DNA of 64,000 bases. Origin: Rhizobium sp. SEMIA4064 (GTDB lineage: Bacteria; Pseudomonadota; Alphaproteobacteria; Rhizobiales; Rhizobiaceae). Shown here in pieces: positions 42,524 through 52,446 of the stretch. A model generated the notes under the pieces. The model was not told the origin of the DNA, searched no databases, and was given only the letters and a program-made list of their open reading frames with translations. The stretch is from assembly GCF_003025035.1 (NCBI RefSeq), contig NZ_PYJN01000018.1, forward strand, positions 62,001 to 126,000, given 5' to 3'. Each line of letters starts with the position of its first letter. Positions within the stretch are counted from its first letter, which is position 1. A program made the position numbers and the translations under genes.

Positions 42524-44890
42524 ATGAGTCATTCCGTCGAAAACAGGTTTTTCGCGATCGTCTGCGGCGCGCTGCTGGTTTTCGTCGCGCCGCTCTTCGT
42601 GCTGTTCCTCTTCCTTTCGTCCGAACGCGCCGAAAAGGAAATCAAAGACCATATCTCCGTCCTGCTCGTCGCCAATGCCCAGGCGCTGGCAAAGCCGCTG
42701 TGGGACCTCGATGAAGACAGCGTCACTCAGATCAGCGCGACGACGGTCGCCGAGGGTGCGATCGTCAAGGTCAATGTCCGCGACGTCTCCGGCCAGCTCG
42801 ATGTTACGCAGACGACCATCCCGAGGTCCTACAAGGGCCTGCTGGAGTCCATCGCCCGCCCGATCATCTACAACGGTGTGGACGGCCCGAAAAATCTCGG
42901 CACCATTACCGTCTATTACCCCGCGCTCGGCCTCTTCGACGGCTTGAAGAATGAGGAGATCGTTTTCATCTCGATCTTCATCTTCGCCGTGCTGACCGTC
43001 TTTGGCGCGGCCCTCATCGGCAACCGCATCTTCATCATCCAGCCGCTGATGCGGCTGACCCACGCCGTCGAAGCGACCCGGCGGCTCGGCTCGCGCCATC
43101 ATGTGGATTGGCAGTCGAACGACGAAATGGGCCGCCTCGCCAGCAGCTTCAACGACATGCAGAGCAAGCTGGAGCGTGAGGAAACCGAACTGAAGCTTGC
43201 CCACCGCCGCGCAACGGACACCTATAACCTGACGCCGGCCATGCTCTTTTCGCTCGACAAGGACGATTACATCGCCGCCGTCAGCGATTATTGGCTCGCC
43301 GCGACCGGCTATGCCCGCTCCGAGGTGCTGGGACGTAAATTCGCAAGCTTGGTCCTGCCGGAATCGCGCGAGAAATATACCGAACGCAAACGCAGCCGTT
43401 TGGACAGCGCCGCCCGTCTCGACGTTACGGTTAAATTCCTGTGCCGGGATGACCGGATCATGGACGTGCTGATCCTCGAAACCACGGCGATCCAGGATGG
43501 TGTTTCGCTCTCGGTCATGACCGACGTCACCGACCTCAAGCAGTCCGAAGACCGCAACCTCCGCCAGGCGATCACCGACCATCTGACCGGCCTTTTGAAC
43601 CGTCAGGGTTTCGAAACGGCGCTCGATGCCAAGATCAACGAGGCGGATCTGCGCAAGCGCGAACTCGCCTGCCTCTTCGTCGATCTCGACCGCTTCAAAT
43701 GGATCAACGACAATATGGGCCATGCCGCCGGTGACGCAGCGCTCCGCGAGCTGGTTTCGCGCATGCAGTCGCGATTGGTCCCGGGTGATATTGCCGCCCG
43801 CCTCGGCGGCGACGAATTCGCCATCCTGCTGCTCGCCGAAGATGCCGAGAAGAGAGCGATCGACATGGCCGCCCGGATCGCGGAGGTCTTCGACACGCCT
43901 TTCGGTGGCGACGCCCGCCTCAGCGCCAGCATCGGCATCGCCATCTACCCGCGTCATGCCGCCAACGCCGCAGAACTGCTGCTGAAATCCGACATCGCGA
44001 TGTATGCGAAAAAGCGCGACGGCAAGAACGGCGCGCAGATCTTCGACAACAGCATGCTGGACGATTCCCGCCGCCGCGCCGAGCTGGAAAGCCATATCGA
44101 AAGCGGCCTGAGCGACGACTGGTTCGAGGCGCATCTTCAGCCGATCGTCAATATCGATGATCGCTCCATCGCCGGCTTCGAAGCGCTGATGCGCCTGCAT
44201 CACCCGCAGAAGGGCATCCTGCCGCCGGCACGGATCATCGACGTTGCCGAGGAGACCGGCTCGATCGTGCGCATCGGCAATCGCGTCATGGAAAAGGCGA
44301 TCTCCCACTTTGCCCGTCTCTCGCGCCTCGACGGCATGCAGGACACCTATCTCGCCATCAATTTCTCGCCGCTGCAATTCGAGTCCGGACTGCCGATGCG
44401 CATCGCGGCCCTGCTGTCCCGCTACGATATCCGCCCCGAACGCATCGTCGTCGAAATCACCGAAGCCGTGCTCATGGACGACAATCCGGAGACACGCACG
44501 GTCATCAACGAGATCTGCCGCTACGGCTGCCGCATCGCGCTCGACGACTTTGGCACCGGCTACTCTTCGCTGAGCTACATCAACCGCTTCCCGGTCGACA
44601 TCATCAAGATCGACCAATCCTTCATCCGCGCGATCAACGACATTGCCTCGGATGTCAGTCTCAAGAGCCGTATGCTGGTCGAAAGCATCACGACCTTGTC
44701 GCACAAGATGAACTGCACCGTGATTGCAGAAGGCATCGAGACCGAGGAAGAGTGCGCTACCCTGCGCGCCATGGGGCTCGACTACGGTCAGGGCTACCTG
44801 TTCCACCGGCCGCAGCATCCGAACGACCTGATGAAGGCGCTTGCGGGACCGCGAGCTGATCACCTTACCCCTGTGGCGCAAGCATCATAG
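42524..44890 (+). CDS. membrane GGDEF-EAL cyclic-di-GMP protein
   Basis: A 788-residue inner-membrane protein. Two helices (about 9-31 and 143-167) flank a periplasmic sensor of about 110 residues. A HAMP-like linker, a PAS domain (about 230-345), a GGDEF domain (RLGGDEFAIL near 425-434) and an EAL domain follow (FEALMRLHH near 551-559, DDFGTGYSSLSYI, AEGIETEEE near 734-742). Both catalytic signatures look intact, so it could make and degrade c-di-GMP. A solute-binding protein gene starts 17 bases after its stop, perhaps giving the signal. It sits between rplY and pth, an unusual place. Confidence 0.93.
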   Translation: MSHSVENRFFAIVCGALLVFVAPLFVLFLFLSSERAEKEIKDHISVLLVANAQALAKPLWDLDEDSVTQISATTVAEGAIVKVNVRDVSGQLDVTQTTIPRSYKGLLESIARPIIYNGVDGPKNLGTITVYYPALGLFDGLKNEEIVFISIFIFAVLTVFGAALIGNRIFIIQPLMRLTHAVEATRRLGSRHHVDWQSNDEMGRLASSFNDMQSKLEREETELKLAHRRATDTYNLTPAMLFSLDKDDYIAAVSDYWLAATGYARSEVLGRKFASLVLPESREKYTERKRSRLDSAARLDVTVKFLCRDDRIMDVLILETTAIQDGVSLSVMTDVTDLKQSEDRNLRQAITDHLTGLLNRQGFETALDAKINEADLRKRELACLFVDLDRFKWINDNMGHAAGDAALRELVSRMQSRLVPGDIAARLGGDEFAILLLAEDAEKRAIDMAARIAEVFDTPFGGDARLSASIGIAIYPRHAANAAELLLKSDIAMYAKKRDGKNGAQIFDNSMLDDSRRRAELESHIESGLSDDWFEAHLQPIVNIDDRSIAGFEALMRLHHPQKGILPPARIIDVAEETGSIVRIGNRVMEKAISHFARLSRLDGMQDTYLAINFSPLQFESGLPMRIAALLSRYDIRPERIVVEITEAVLMDDNPETRTVINEICRYGCRIALDDFGTGYSSLSYINRFPVDIIKIDQSFIRAINDIASDVSLKSRMLVESITTLSHKMNCTVIAEGIETEEECATLRAMGLDYGQGYLFHRPQHPNDLMKALAGPRADHLTPVAQAS

Positions 44891-44906
44891 AGAAACGAGG
44901 AACTAC

Positions 44907-45638
44907 ATGCGAAAACTGCTGCTCCTGGTATTTTTCGGCCTGTCCTCCCTCACGCTCCTCCACGGGGCGCAAGCCGCAACCGTCAACTTTACCACGGAAG
45001 AATATCCGCCCTTCAACTATCGCGACGGCAAGACTCCCGTCGGCGCGACTGTCGAGCAGGTGGAAAAGATAATGACGGACATCGGCGTCGACTATTCGAT
45101 CGAGGTGCTGCCCTGGGCGCGAGCCTATAATGAGGCACTGACGGCACCGATGACCTGCGTCTTTGTCGCCGCTCACAACAATGAGCGCGACAAGCTGTTC
45201 AAATGGGTCGAGCCGCTGCTGGTCGATCGCAACGTCCTGATCAAGCATACCGGATCCAGCGTCACCGCCACGACGCTGGACGAAGCGCGGAAGTATCTCG
45301 TCGGCACATGGCGGGGCGATTATACCGAGACGACGCTGCGGCAAGCCAATTTTGCAAGGATCGATATCGGCGCCGACTTCAAGGCAACACTCAAAAAGCT
45401 TATGAGCGACCGTATCGACCTGATGCCGATATCTGAATTCTATTTTGACAAGCTGAAGCAGGACGGAGACGCCGTTGAAAAGGTCACCGTTCTCTCCGAA
45501 CAGCCGATGAGCATCGCCTGCCACAAGGATTTCCCGAACGATCTTCTGAAGAAGATGCAGGCCGCGCTGGACAAGCTGATCGCCGACGGCACGCAGAAGC
45601 AGATATTCCTGAAGTACGGCCTGCACCTCGGCAACTGA
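44907..45638 (+). CDS. orphan periplasmic solute-binding protein (SBP_bac_3)
   Basis: A 243-residue exported protein with a signal peptide (about 1-23, ending AQA). The mature part begins VNFTTEEYPPFNYRDGKTPVGATVEQV and ends with IADGTQKQIFLKYGL, both typical of family-3 amino-acid-type binding proteins. No ABC permease or ATPase gene is adjacent. It follows the GGDEF-EAL gene by 16 bases with its own GAGGA site, so it may serve as a periplasmic ligand sensor for that protein rather than in uptake (inference). Confidence 0.85.
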   Translation: MRKLLLLVFFGLSSLTLLHGAQAATVNFTTEEYPPFNYRDGKTPVGATVEQVEKIMTDIGVDYSIEVLPWARAYNEALTAPMTCVFVAAHNNERDKLFKWVEPLLVDRNVLIKHTGSSVTATTLDEARKYLVGTWRGDYTETTLRQANFARIDIGADFKATLKKLMSDRIDLMPISEFYFDKLKQDGDAVEKVTVLSEQPMSIACHKDFPNDLLKKMQAALDKLIADGTQKQIFLKYGLHLGN

Positions 45639-45713
45639 CGCGGTTGCTGCCTTGACTTTGCCGCCAATTCGCTGTCGTGAAGGGCATCGGCATTTTCCAA
45701 GGGGTGAAGCGCA

Positions 45714-46430
45714 ATGCTTCTTATCGCGGGTCTCGGCAATCCCGGCGCCAAATATCAGGGCAATCGTCACAATATCGGCTTCATGGCCGTGGACGCGATC
45801 CATCGCCGCCACAGCTTTTCGCCCTGGTCGAAGAAATTCAGGGCGGAGATTGCCGAAGGCGAACTCGGGGGCCAGAAAGTTCTGCTGATCAAGCCGCAGA
45901 CCTTCATGAATCTCTCGGGTGAATCCGTCGGCGAGGCCATGCGCTTCTACAAGCTGGAGCCTTCCGATCTCGTCGTGATCTATGACGAACTCGATCTGGT
46001 GGCCGGCAAGGCACGGCTGAAGACCGGCGGCGGCCATGGCGGCCATAACGGCATCAAATCGATCGACGCCCATTGCGGGCGCGAATACCGGCGGCTGCGT
46101 CTCGGCATCGGTCATCCCGGCGTCAAGGAGCTGGTGCACAATCACGTACTCGGCGATTTCGCCAAGGCGGACCGGAGCTGGCTGGAGCCGCTGTTCGACG
46201 CGCTCGCCGACAATGCCGACATGCTGGTGCGTGGCGAAGATTCGCAGCTCATGAACAAGATCGCTCTGGCCCTCGGCGGCAAGGCGGAAGAAGAAGCGCC
46301 GAAGCCGGAAAAGAAGGCCGTGGCCAAATCGCACATCCACCAGGCGCGCAGTCACAATCAGCCGCGGATGCCTGAGAGCGGCCCGATGGCCGAGATGCTG
46401 AAGAGAATGTTCGGCAAGAAGGGCGATTGA
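45714..46430 (+). CDS. pth: peptidyl-tRNA hydrolase
   Basis: A 238-residue cytoplasmic esterase freeing tRNA from drop-off peptidyl-tRNA. The conserved [19 protein letters not shown] carries the catalytic His; [21 protein letters not shown] and [12 protein letters not shown] are also present. A C-terminal extension of about 45 Lys/Glu-rich residues is common in alphaproteobacteria. It is followed one base after its stop by a GNAT gene. Confidence 0.97.
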   Translation: MLLIAGLGNPGAKYQGNRHNIGFMAVDAIHRRHSFSPWSKKFRAEIAEGELGGQKVLLIKPQTFMNLSGESVGEAMRFYKLEPSDLVVIYDELDLVAGKARLKTGGGHGGHNGIKSIDAHCGREYRRLRLGIGHPGVKELVHNHVLGDFAKADRSWLEPLFDALADNADMLVRGEDSQLMNKIALALGGKAEEEAPKPEKKAVAKSHIHQARSHNQPRMPESGPMAEMLKRMFGKKGD

Positions 46431-46431
46431 A

Positions 46432-46911
46432 ATGGCGGAGCCAGCAGGAGACGGGGCCGCGGACATTGTAATCCGTCCGGCCGCCACCGGCGACCTGCTA
46501 GCGCTGCTGGCTCTCTACCGCCATCTCAACCACGACGATCCCGACATGGATTTGGGCTTTGCGGAGGACCGCTTCGCGGCGATTTTAGCCCATCCGGGCA
46601 TGACGATCTTCGTCGCCTTCGAAGGCAACCTCGCGGTTTCCTCCATCACCCTGGTCGTCATCCCCAACCTGACGCGTCGTGGCGCTTCCTATGCGCTGAT
46701 CGAAAACGTCGTCACCCATGCCGACCATCGCCAGCGTGGCCACGCACGGGCGCTGATCAAAACGGCCATCGCAACGGCCTGGGAGAAGAATTGCTATAAG
46801 GTGATGCTGCTCACAGGATCGAAGGAGCCGGCGACGCTGCGCTTCTATGCCAAATGCGGCTTCACGCAGGACAAGACCGGTTTCCAGATCCGGCGTCCTG
46901 CCGCAGGCTGA
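46432..46911 (+). CDS. GNAT family N-acetyltransferase
   Basis: A 159-residue enzyme. The acetyl-CoA binding stretch VVTHADHRQRGHARALI carries the Q-x2-G-x-A variant of the GNAT pyrophosphate loop, followed by CYKVMLLTGSKEPATLRFYAKCGF. The substrate is unknown. It is coupled to pth and converges on clpS. Confidence 0.9.
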   Translation: MAEPAGDGAADIVIRPAATGDLLALLALYRHLNHDDPDMDLGFAEDRFAAILAHPGMTIFVAFEGNLAVSSITLVVIPNLTRRGASYALIENVVTHADHRQRGHARALIKTAIATAWEKNCYKVMLLTGSKEPATLRFYAKCGFTQDKTGFQIRRPAAG

Positions 46912-46926
46912 TAGCTCTGCCCGAGC

Positions 46927-47238
46927 CTATTCTTCCGGTTCCGTGGTGAACATCAGCGGGAAACCGGCGCTCTTCGCCAGATCGATCGCTTCCTTTGCCC
47001 TGGTTTCGGCAATATCCCTGGCGCAGACCATGACAACGCAGGTGCCGAGCTTATGCGCGGTCATCATGACGCGATAACCGGTCTCCTCGCTCATACGGAA
47101 GACCGCCTTCAGCACCATGATGACGAATTCGCGCGGGGTGTAATCGTCATTGACGAGAATGATCTTGTAAAGCTTCGGCCGATCGAGCTTCGGCTTCGTC
47201 TTAGTCTTCGGTTTTAGGACGACATCATTGTCACTCAT
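46927..47238 (-). CDS. clpS: ATP-dependent Clp protease adaptor ClpS (ClpS2-like)
   Basis: A 103-residue adaptor that delivers N-degron substrates to ClpAP. The core ILVNDDYTPREFVIMVLKAVF has the Asn-Asp-Asp entry of the binding pocket, followed by MMTAHKLGTCVVMVCARDIAETRA. Arg in TPREF replaces the common Met of E. coli TPMEF. Rhizobia carry two clpS genes; this one resembles the second type, not linked to clpA. ATG 47238 follows GGTGAG. The N-terminus is Lys-rich. Confidence 0.93.
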   Translation of the reverse strand: MSDNDVVLKPKTKTKPKLDRPKLYKIILVNDDYTPREFVIMVLKAVFRMSEETGYRVMMTAHKLGTCVVMVCARDIAETRAKEAIDLAKSAGFPLMFTTEPEE

Positions 47239-47497
47239 CGGGCTCACCGTTGATGACAGGGAAAAAGGATTTGTGGCTGATAGCAAATTTATACTGCACC
47301 GCAACCAGTCATTCAAGGAAAACAACGTTTTCGGTAGGACCGGCAGATCAATCGATCGTGAGGAACAGCTCCTATCGCTGGCGCTTCCGGCTTCCCTTCT
47401 CTACAGAAAAACGGCGCATCCGCCCTGCAAGGCTTGACCCGCAACGGCCCTTCGCCCATACGCACAGCAAAGTTTTTCAAGATATGGACAAGGTGCC

Positions 47498-48601
47498 ATG
47501 GGTTTCAAATGCGGTATCGTCGGATTGCCGAATGTCGGCAAGTCCACTCTCTTCAATGCGCTCACCAAAACGGCGGCGGCGCAGGCGGCGAATTATCCCT
47601 TCTGCACGATCGAGCCGAACACGGGTGAAGTGGCGGTTCCCGATCCGCGCATGCGCAAGCTTGCCGACGTCGCCAAGTCGAAAGAGCTGATCCCGACGCG
47701 TATCTCCTTCGTCGACATCGCCGGTCTGGTGCGCGGCGCGTCGAAGGGCGAAGGCTTGGGCAACCAGTTCCTCGCCAATATCCGCGAAGTCGACGCCATC
47801 GTTCATGTGCTGCGCTGCTTCGAAGACAGCGACATCACCCACGTCGAAGGCCGCATCAATCCGGTCGCCGACGCCGAGACGATCGAGACCGAGCTGATGC
47901 TCGCCGACCTCGAAAGCCTGGAGCGCCGCACCGAGCAGACGCGCAAGCGCGCCACCGGCAAGGACAAGGAATCCATGGCGATGCTGCCGATCATGGATGC
48001 CTCGCTCCAACTGCTGAACGAAGGCAAGCCGGTGCGCACCCTGCTGTCGAAGCTCGACGCTGAGGAAATCCGCATCCTCAAGGGCTTGAACCTTCTGACC
48101 TCGCACCCGGTCCTCTATGTCTGCAACGTCGCCGAGGCCGATGCCGCAACCGGCAACGAGCACACAGCCGCCGTCGCCGCCATGGCGAAGGAACAGAATT
48201 CCGAAGTGGTGATCATTTCCGCCGCCATCGAAGCGGAAGTGGCGCAGCTCCCCGAAGACGAATCCAAGGAATTCCTCTCCGCTCTCGGCCTAGACGAAGC
48301 CGGCCTCGACCGGCTGATCCGCGCCGGCTATAAGCTGCTGCACCTCATTACCTATTTCACCGTAGGTCCGAAGGAAACACGCGCCTGGACGATCGAACGG
48401 GGCACCAAGGCCCCGCAGGCCGCCGGCGTCATCCATTCCGACTTCGAACGCGGCTTCATTCGCGCCAACACCATCGCCTATGACGACTACATCGCCTTCA
48501 ACGGTGAAACGGGCGCCAAGGAAGCCGGCAAGGCGCGCGACGAAGGCAAGGAATACGTCGTCCAGGACGGCGACGTCATCCACTTCCGCTTCAACACGTA
48601 A
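47498..48601 (+). CDS. ychF: redox-regulated ATPase YchF
   Basis: A 367-residue Obg-family P-loop protein that prefers ATP. GLPNVGKSTLFNALTK is the Walker A region near residues 7-22; FVDIAGLVRGASKGEGLGN follows, with the NVAEAD segment in place of the G4 NKxD motif that explains ATP use. A C-terminal TGS domain ends in GKEYVVQDGDVIHFRF. It belongs to the prs-rplY-pth-ychF backbone. Confidence 0.97.
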   Translation: MGFKCGIVGLPNVGKSTLFNALTKTAAAQAANYPFCTIEPNTGEVAVPDPRMRKLADVAKSKELIPTRISFVDIAGLVRGASKGEGLGNQFLANIREVDAIVHVLRCFEDSDITHVEGRINPVADAETIETELMLADLESLERRTEQTRKRATGKDKESMAMLPIMDASLQLLNEGKPVRTLLSKLDAEEIRILKGLNLLTSHPVLYVCNVAEADAATGNEHTAAVAAMAKEQNSEVVIISAAIEAEVAQLPEDESKEFLSALGLDEAGLDRLIRAGYKLLHLITYFTVGPKETRAWTIERGTKAPQAAGVIHSDFERGFIRANTIAYDDYIAFNGETGAKEAGKARDEGKEYVVQDGDVIHFRFNT

Positions 48602-48617
48602 GACAGGATTACCGGCC

Positions 48618-49742
48618 TCAGCGGAGCGCCGGCAGCCTCCCCTGGACGGATGCCGGCAGCAGCCGGACGACAGCGCGGCGCAGATGTGGCCAGCCGACAC
48701 CGATCACCAGCACGATCAGGCCGACAATCATCAGCACGATGAAGCTGACCTTGTCGAGCCCGGCATTGTTCTGCCGGAGAATGGCCCCGATGGCGACGCC
48801 TAGCGACGTCAGCCCTGCGGTCACGAAAGCACGTCTGTCGATGATCAGACCGACCAGCATCATGATCACCACAATGGCGACGATGATCAGCGCCTGCGCG
48901 TAGCCGCCATACTCGGCGGTGGCAGCGAAAAATGTGCCGCTGCTGCCGGCCCTAATCTGAAATGCCAGCAGGATCGCGGTGTAAAGCAGCGCCGGCGCCG
49001 TGACGAGATGCAGCCAGAAAGCCACATCCGAGCGACGCGTCCTGCGGCTGGGATCGCTGAGATCGAAACGCATCGCCACGGCAAATGCCCCAAGTGCGGC
49101 CGCAAACATGATGCCGAGCGACGGCAGCGGATAATTCAGCACGACATCCGATGTGCCGGTGGCAAGACCGATCAGATAGAAAACGGCGGCGAGCAATAGC
49201 GTGAACAGCGAGAAGAGCAGCATCGCCAGTGACAGGGGCACGCGATAGCGCCAATAAAAGAGCGCAAGCAGCGGCGGGAACGGCAAGGCAATCGTCATCC
49301 AGGAGGTCATGAGGCCCAGGCCGCCGGCATTTTGCGTACCGAAATGCATGACGGCTACCCAGAAGGTCCAATGGACCAACGCGATCGTCAACACGACGGC
49401 GGGAAGCGCCAGACGTTGGCGGCGGACCAGGATTTCGGCCAGGATGATGATGGCCGGTAGTGGACCATAATAGCCGGTGAGCCCCCACAGGCCAACAAGC
49501 AGGACGATGATGCCGATGGTGATTAGCACGTCATGGAAGCCACGAATGAAACGCGGCGCTTCGCTGTCCTCCAGCGGGTTCGCCACGTCGTCCTCGCGAG
49601 GCTGCGAAAGATCGTGCCTGATGGTCGCCCCTTTGACGCCGATATTTCGCTCGGCGAGATAAGGCAAAAGCCGTGTGGCCTGATCCGAGGAGATGATCCC
49701 CTCGCCGGCGGCGCCTTCCAGCGCGGTCTTGAGATCGCTCAT
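48618..49742 (-). CDS. DUF2157-like multi-pass membrane protein
   Basis: A 374-residue protein with an N-terminal cytosolic helix-rich part (AAGEGIISSDQATRLLPYLAERN, about 11-33) and some ten hydrophobic helices after residue 70. This is the layout of the DUF2157 membrane family. No transport or enzyme motif is clear. It is convergent with ychF. The function is unknown. Confidence 0.78.
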   Translation of the reverse strand: MSDLKTALEGAAGEGIISSDQATRLLPYLAERNIGVKGATIRHDLSQPREDDVANPLEDSEAPRFIRGFHDVLITIGIIVLLVGLWGLTGYYGPLPAIIILAEILVRRQRLALPAVVLTIALVHWTFWVAVMHFGTQNAGGLGLMTSWMTIALPFPPLLALFYWRYRVPLSLAMLLFSLFTLLLAAVFYLIGLATGTSDVVLNYPLPSLGIMFAAALGAFAVAMRFDLSDPSRRTRRSDVAFWLHLVTAPALLYTAILLAFQIRAGSSGTFFAATAEYGGYAQALIIVAIVVIMMLVGLIIDRRAFVTAGLTSLGVAIGAILRQNNAGLDKVSFIVLMIVGLIVLVIGVGWPHLRRAVVRLLPASVQGRLPALR

Positions 49743-49925
49743 GTCATTCCTGCCTGATGATATCGTTGCCCAGCCTCATCATATCGCCGGTACACAATCA
49801 AGGGCTGCGAGGCAGCCGACACCATTCGCCGCGCCTCTTTTCCCATAGCGGCCATGAAAATGCTTGCACCATTGCCGCCTCGCATGCGATTGCGCACGGA
49901 CGGAATGAAGAGACTGGTGACGGAT

Positions 49926-50390
49926 ATGGCAAAATTGACATATGAGGATTTTCAGCCCGAACAAGTGTTTCCGCTCGGCCCGAAACATGTGACCGCGGAA
50001 GAGATCGTCGAGTTTGCGCGCGAGTTCGATCCGCAACCGATGCATCTCGACGAAGCTGCCGGTCGCGCCAGCATCCTGGGCGGGCTCGCAGCCTCCGGCT
50101 GGCACACCTCGGCAATGTTCATGCGCATGATGACCGACAGTTATCTGCTGAACACCGAGGCCGAAGGCGCACCGGGCATCGACTTCATGGACTGGAAGAA
50201 GCCGGTTCTGGCAGGCGATACGCTCTCGGGACGGTCGATCGTGCTCGAATCCCGCGCCATGCGTTCCCGCCCCGGCATCGGCATTGTCCGATTCCGTCAT
50301 GAGGTGGAAAACCAACGCGGCGAGCTCGTTTGCCTCGGCGAAAACGCGACGATGATCCGCATGCGCTTACCCATGGAGGTTTCCGCATGA
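49926..50390 (+). CDS. MaoC-like hotdog dehydratase, member 1
   Basis: A 154-residue hotdog-fold protein. The hydratase-type motif EFAREFDPQPMHLDEAAGRAS (split around DPQPMH) has the catalytic Asp and His, and GGLAASGWHTSAM follows. Its substrate is an enoyl-type thioester, by family. Several in-frame starts exist (49854, 49905, 49926); 49926 gives the family length with GGTGACGG upstream. The stop overlaps the start of a second MaoC gene by four bases, implying a heteromeric pair. Confidence 0.88.
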   Translation: MAKLTYEDFQPEQVFPLGPKHVTAEEIVEFAREFDPQPMHLDEAAGRASILGGLAASGWHTSAMFMRMMTDSYLLNTEAEGAPGIDFMDWKKPVLAGDTLSGRSIVLESRAMRSRPGIGIVRFRHEVENQRGELVCLGENATMIRMRLPMEVSA

Positions 50391-50854
50391 AGATGACGGA
50401 GCTTTATCCGATCGGTGCGCGCGCCGAGATCGGCAACCATACGTTCACCGCCGAAAATATCGTCCGTTTCGCCTCGCGCTTCGATCCGCAGATTTTCCAC
50501 ATGGATGCGGAAGCGGCCAAACACACATTGTTCGGTGGGCTCTGCGCCTCCGGTTGGCATACCTGCGCGGTCTGGATGCGCACCTTCGTCGACTATTGGA
50601 AAAGCGAAACCGCGCGCCTCCAGGCCGAAGGCAAAAAACCGCCAAATCTCGGCCCTTCTCCCGGGTTCCAGAAGCTGCAATGGCTTCGCCCGGTCTTTGC
50701 CGGCGACACCGTCGCCTACGGCGTGACCTTGCTTGCCAGCCGCCCCTTGGCGTCACGCCCCGGCTGGACGCTCAACACCATCCTCTGCGATGGAGCCAAC
50801 CAGCACGGCGCGGCAGTGTTGCGGTTCGAAAGCACCGTGCTGGAATTCGAGTAA
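50387..50854 (+). CDS. MaoC-like hotdog dehydratase, member 2
   Basis: A 155-residue hotdog protein with the motif ASRFDPQIFHMDAEAAKHT and LFGGLCASGWHTCAV, so Asp and His are kept. Its ATGA overlap with the preceding gene argues for equal synthesis. Tandem MaoC proteins often act as subunits of one (R)-specific hydratase; the substrate is unknown. It is convergent with apt. Confidence 0.88.
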   Translation: MKMTELYPIGARAEIGNHTFTAENIVRFASRFDPQIFHMDAEAAKHTLFGGLCASGWHTCAVWMRTFVDYWKSETARLQAEGKKPPNLGPSPGFQKLQWLRPVFAGDTVAYGVTLLASRPLASRPGWTLNTILCDGANQHGAAVLRFESTVLEFE

Positions 50855-50892
50855 AGCCTTCGCCCCTTTTGGAGGTGAAGGCATGCTGTTCT

Positions 50893-51435
50893 TCAATGCC
50901 CTGCGAATTCCACCAGGGTGTGAACCGGCACATCGAGCGCTTCCAGCTTCTTGCGGCCACCGAGATCCGGCAGGTCGATGACGAAGCAGGCGGCAACGAC
51001 CTGGGCGCCGATCTGGCGCAGCAATTGGGTGGCGCCCACTGCGGTGCCGCCGGTAGCGATGAGGTCGTCGACCAGGATCACCTTCTCGCCGGGATTCACC
51101 GCATCGCGATGCATCTCCATCTCATCGACACCATATTCCAGGCTATAGGCGATGCGCACGATATCGTGCGGCAGCTTGCCCTTCTTGCGGATCGGCACGA
51201 AGCCGGCCGACAACTGATGCGCCACCGCGCCGCCCAGAATGAAACCGCGTGCCTCCATGCCGGCGACCTTGTCGATCTTGGTGCCGGCGTAGGGCTGCAC
51301 CAGCGCGTCGACTGCACGGCGAAATGCCTTGGCATTGCCGAGCATCGTGGTGATGTCACGGAAGATGATGCCGGGTTTTGGATAATCCGGAATGGAGCGG
51401 ATGCTGGCGGCAAGCTCCGAAGCGATAGTGTCCAT
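50893..51435 (-). CDS. apt: adenine phosphoribosyltransferase
   Basis: A 180-residue purine-salvage enzyme converting adenine and PRPP to AMP. Signatures: [34 protein letters not shown], the flexible loop [11 protein letters not shown], and the PRPP site [19 protein letters not shown] 51435 gives the family length. It follows petC on the same strand but a terminator at 51505 separates them. Its PRPP substrate comes from prs in this window. Confidence 0.97.
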   Translation of the reverse strand: MDTIASELAASIRSIPDYPKPGIIFRDITTMLGNAKAFRRAVDALVQPYAGTKIDKVAGMEARGFILGGAVAHQLSAGFVPIRKKGKLPHDIVRIAYSLEYGVDEMEMHRDAVNPGEKVILVDDLIATGGTAVGATQLLRQIGAQVVAACFVIDLPDLGGRKKLEALDVPVHTLVEFAGH

Positions 51436-51504
51436 GTAAATATGTGCTCTCAGGCTATGATTGGGCGCGGCGCACACTATCAAGACGGCGTGCTCGATAC
51501 CAAC

Positions 51505-51533
51505 AAAAAAGGCGACCCTGAAGGCCGCCTTTC
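51505..51533 (-). terminator. intrinsic terminator after petC
   Basis: On the minus strand GGCGGCC and GGTCGCC pair around a short loop and are followed by TTTTTTG. It ends the petABC transcript upstream of apt. Confidence 0.82.
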
Positions 51534-51555
51534 GCTGATTGCATGGCTGAGGCGC

Positions 51556-52422
<867 letters not shown>

Positions 52423-52446
52423 GTTCTCTTCCTCTATCGTCGCCGG

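Noticed and set aside
42452..44881. 809-codon open frame on minus opposite the GGDEF-EAL gene
   Set aside because: The plus-strand protein has intact GGDEF, EAL and membrane motifs; the antisense product is His/Arg/Asp-rich low-quality sequence.
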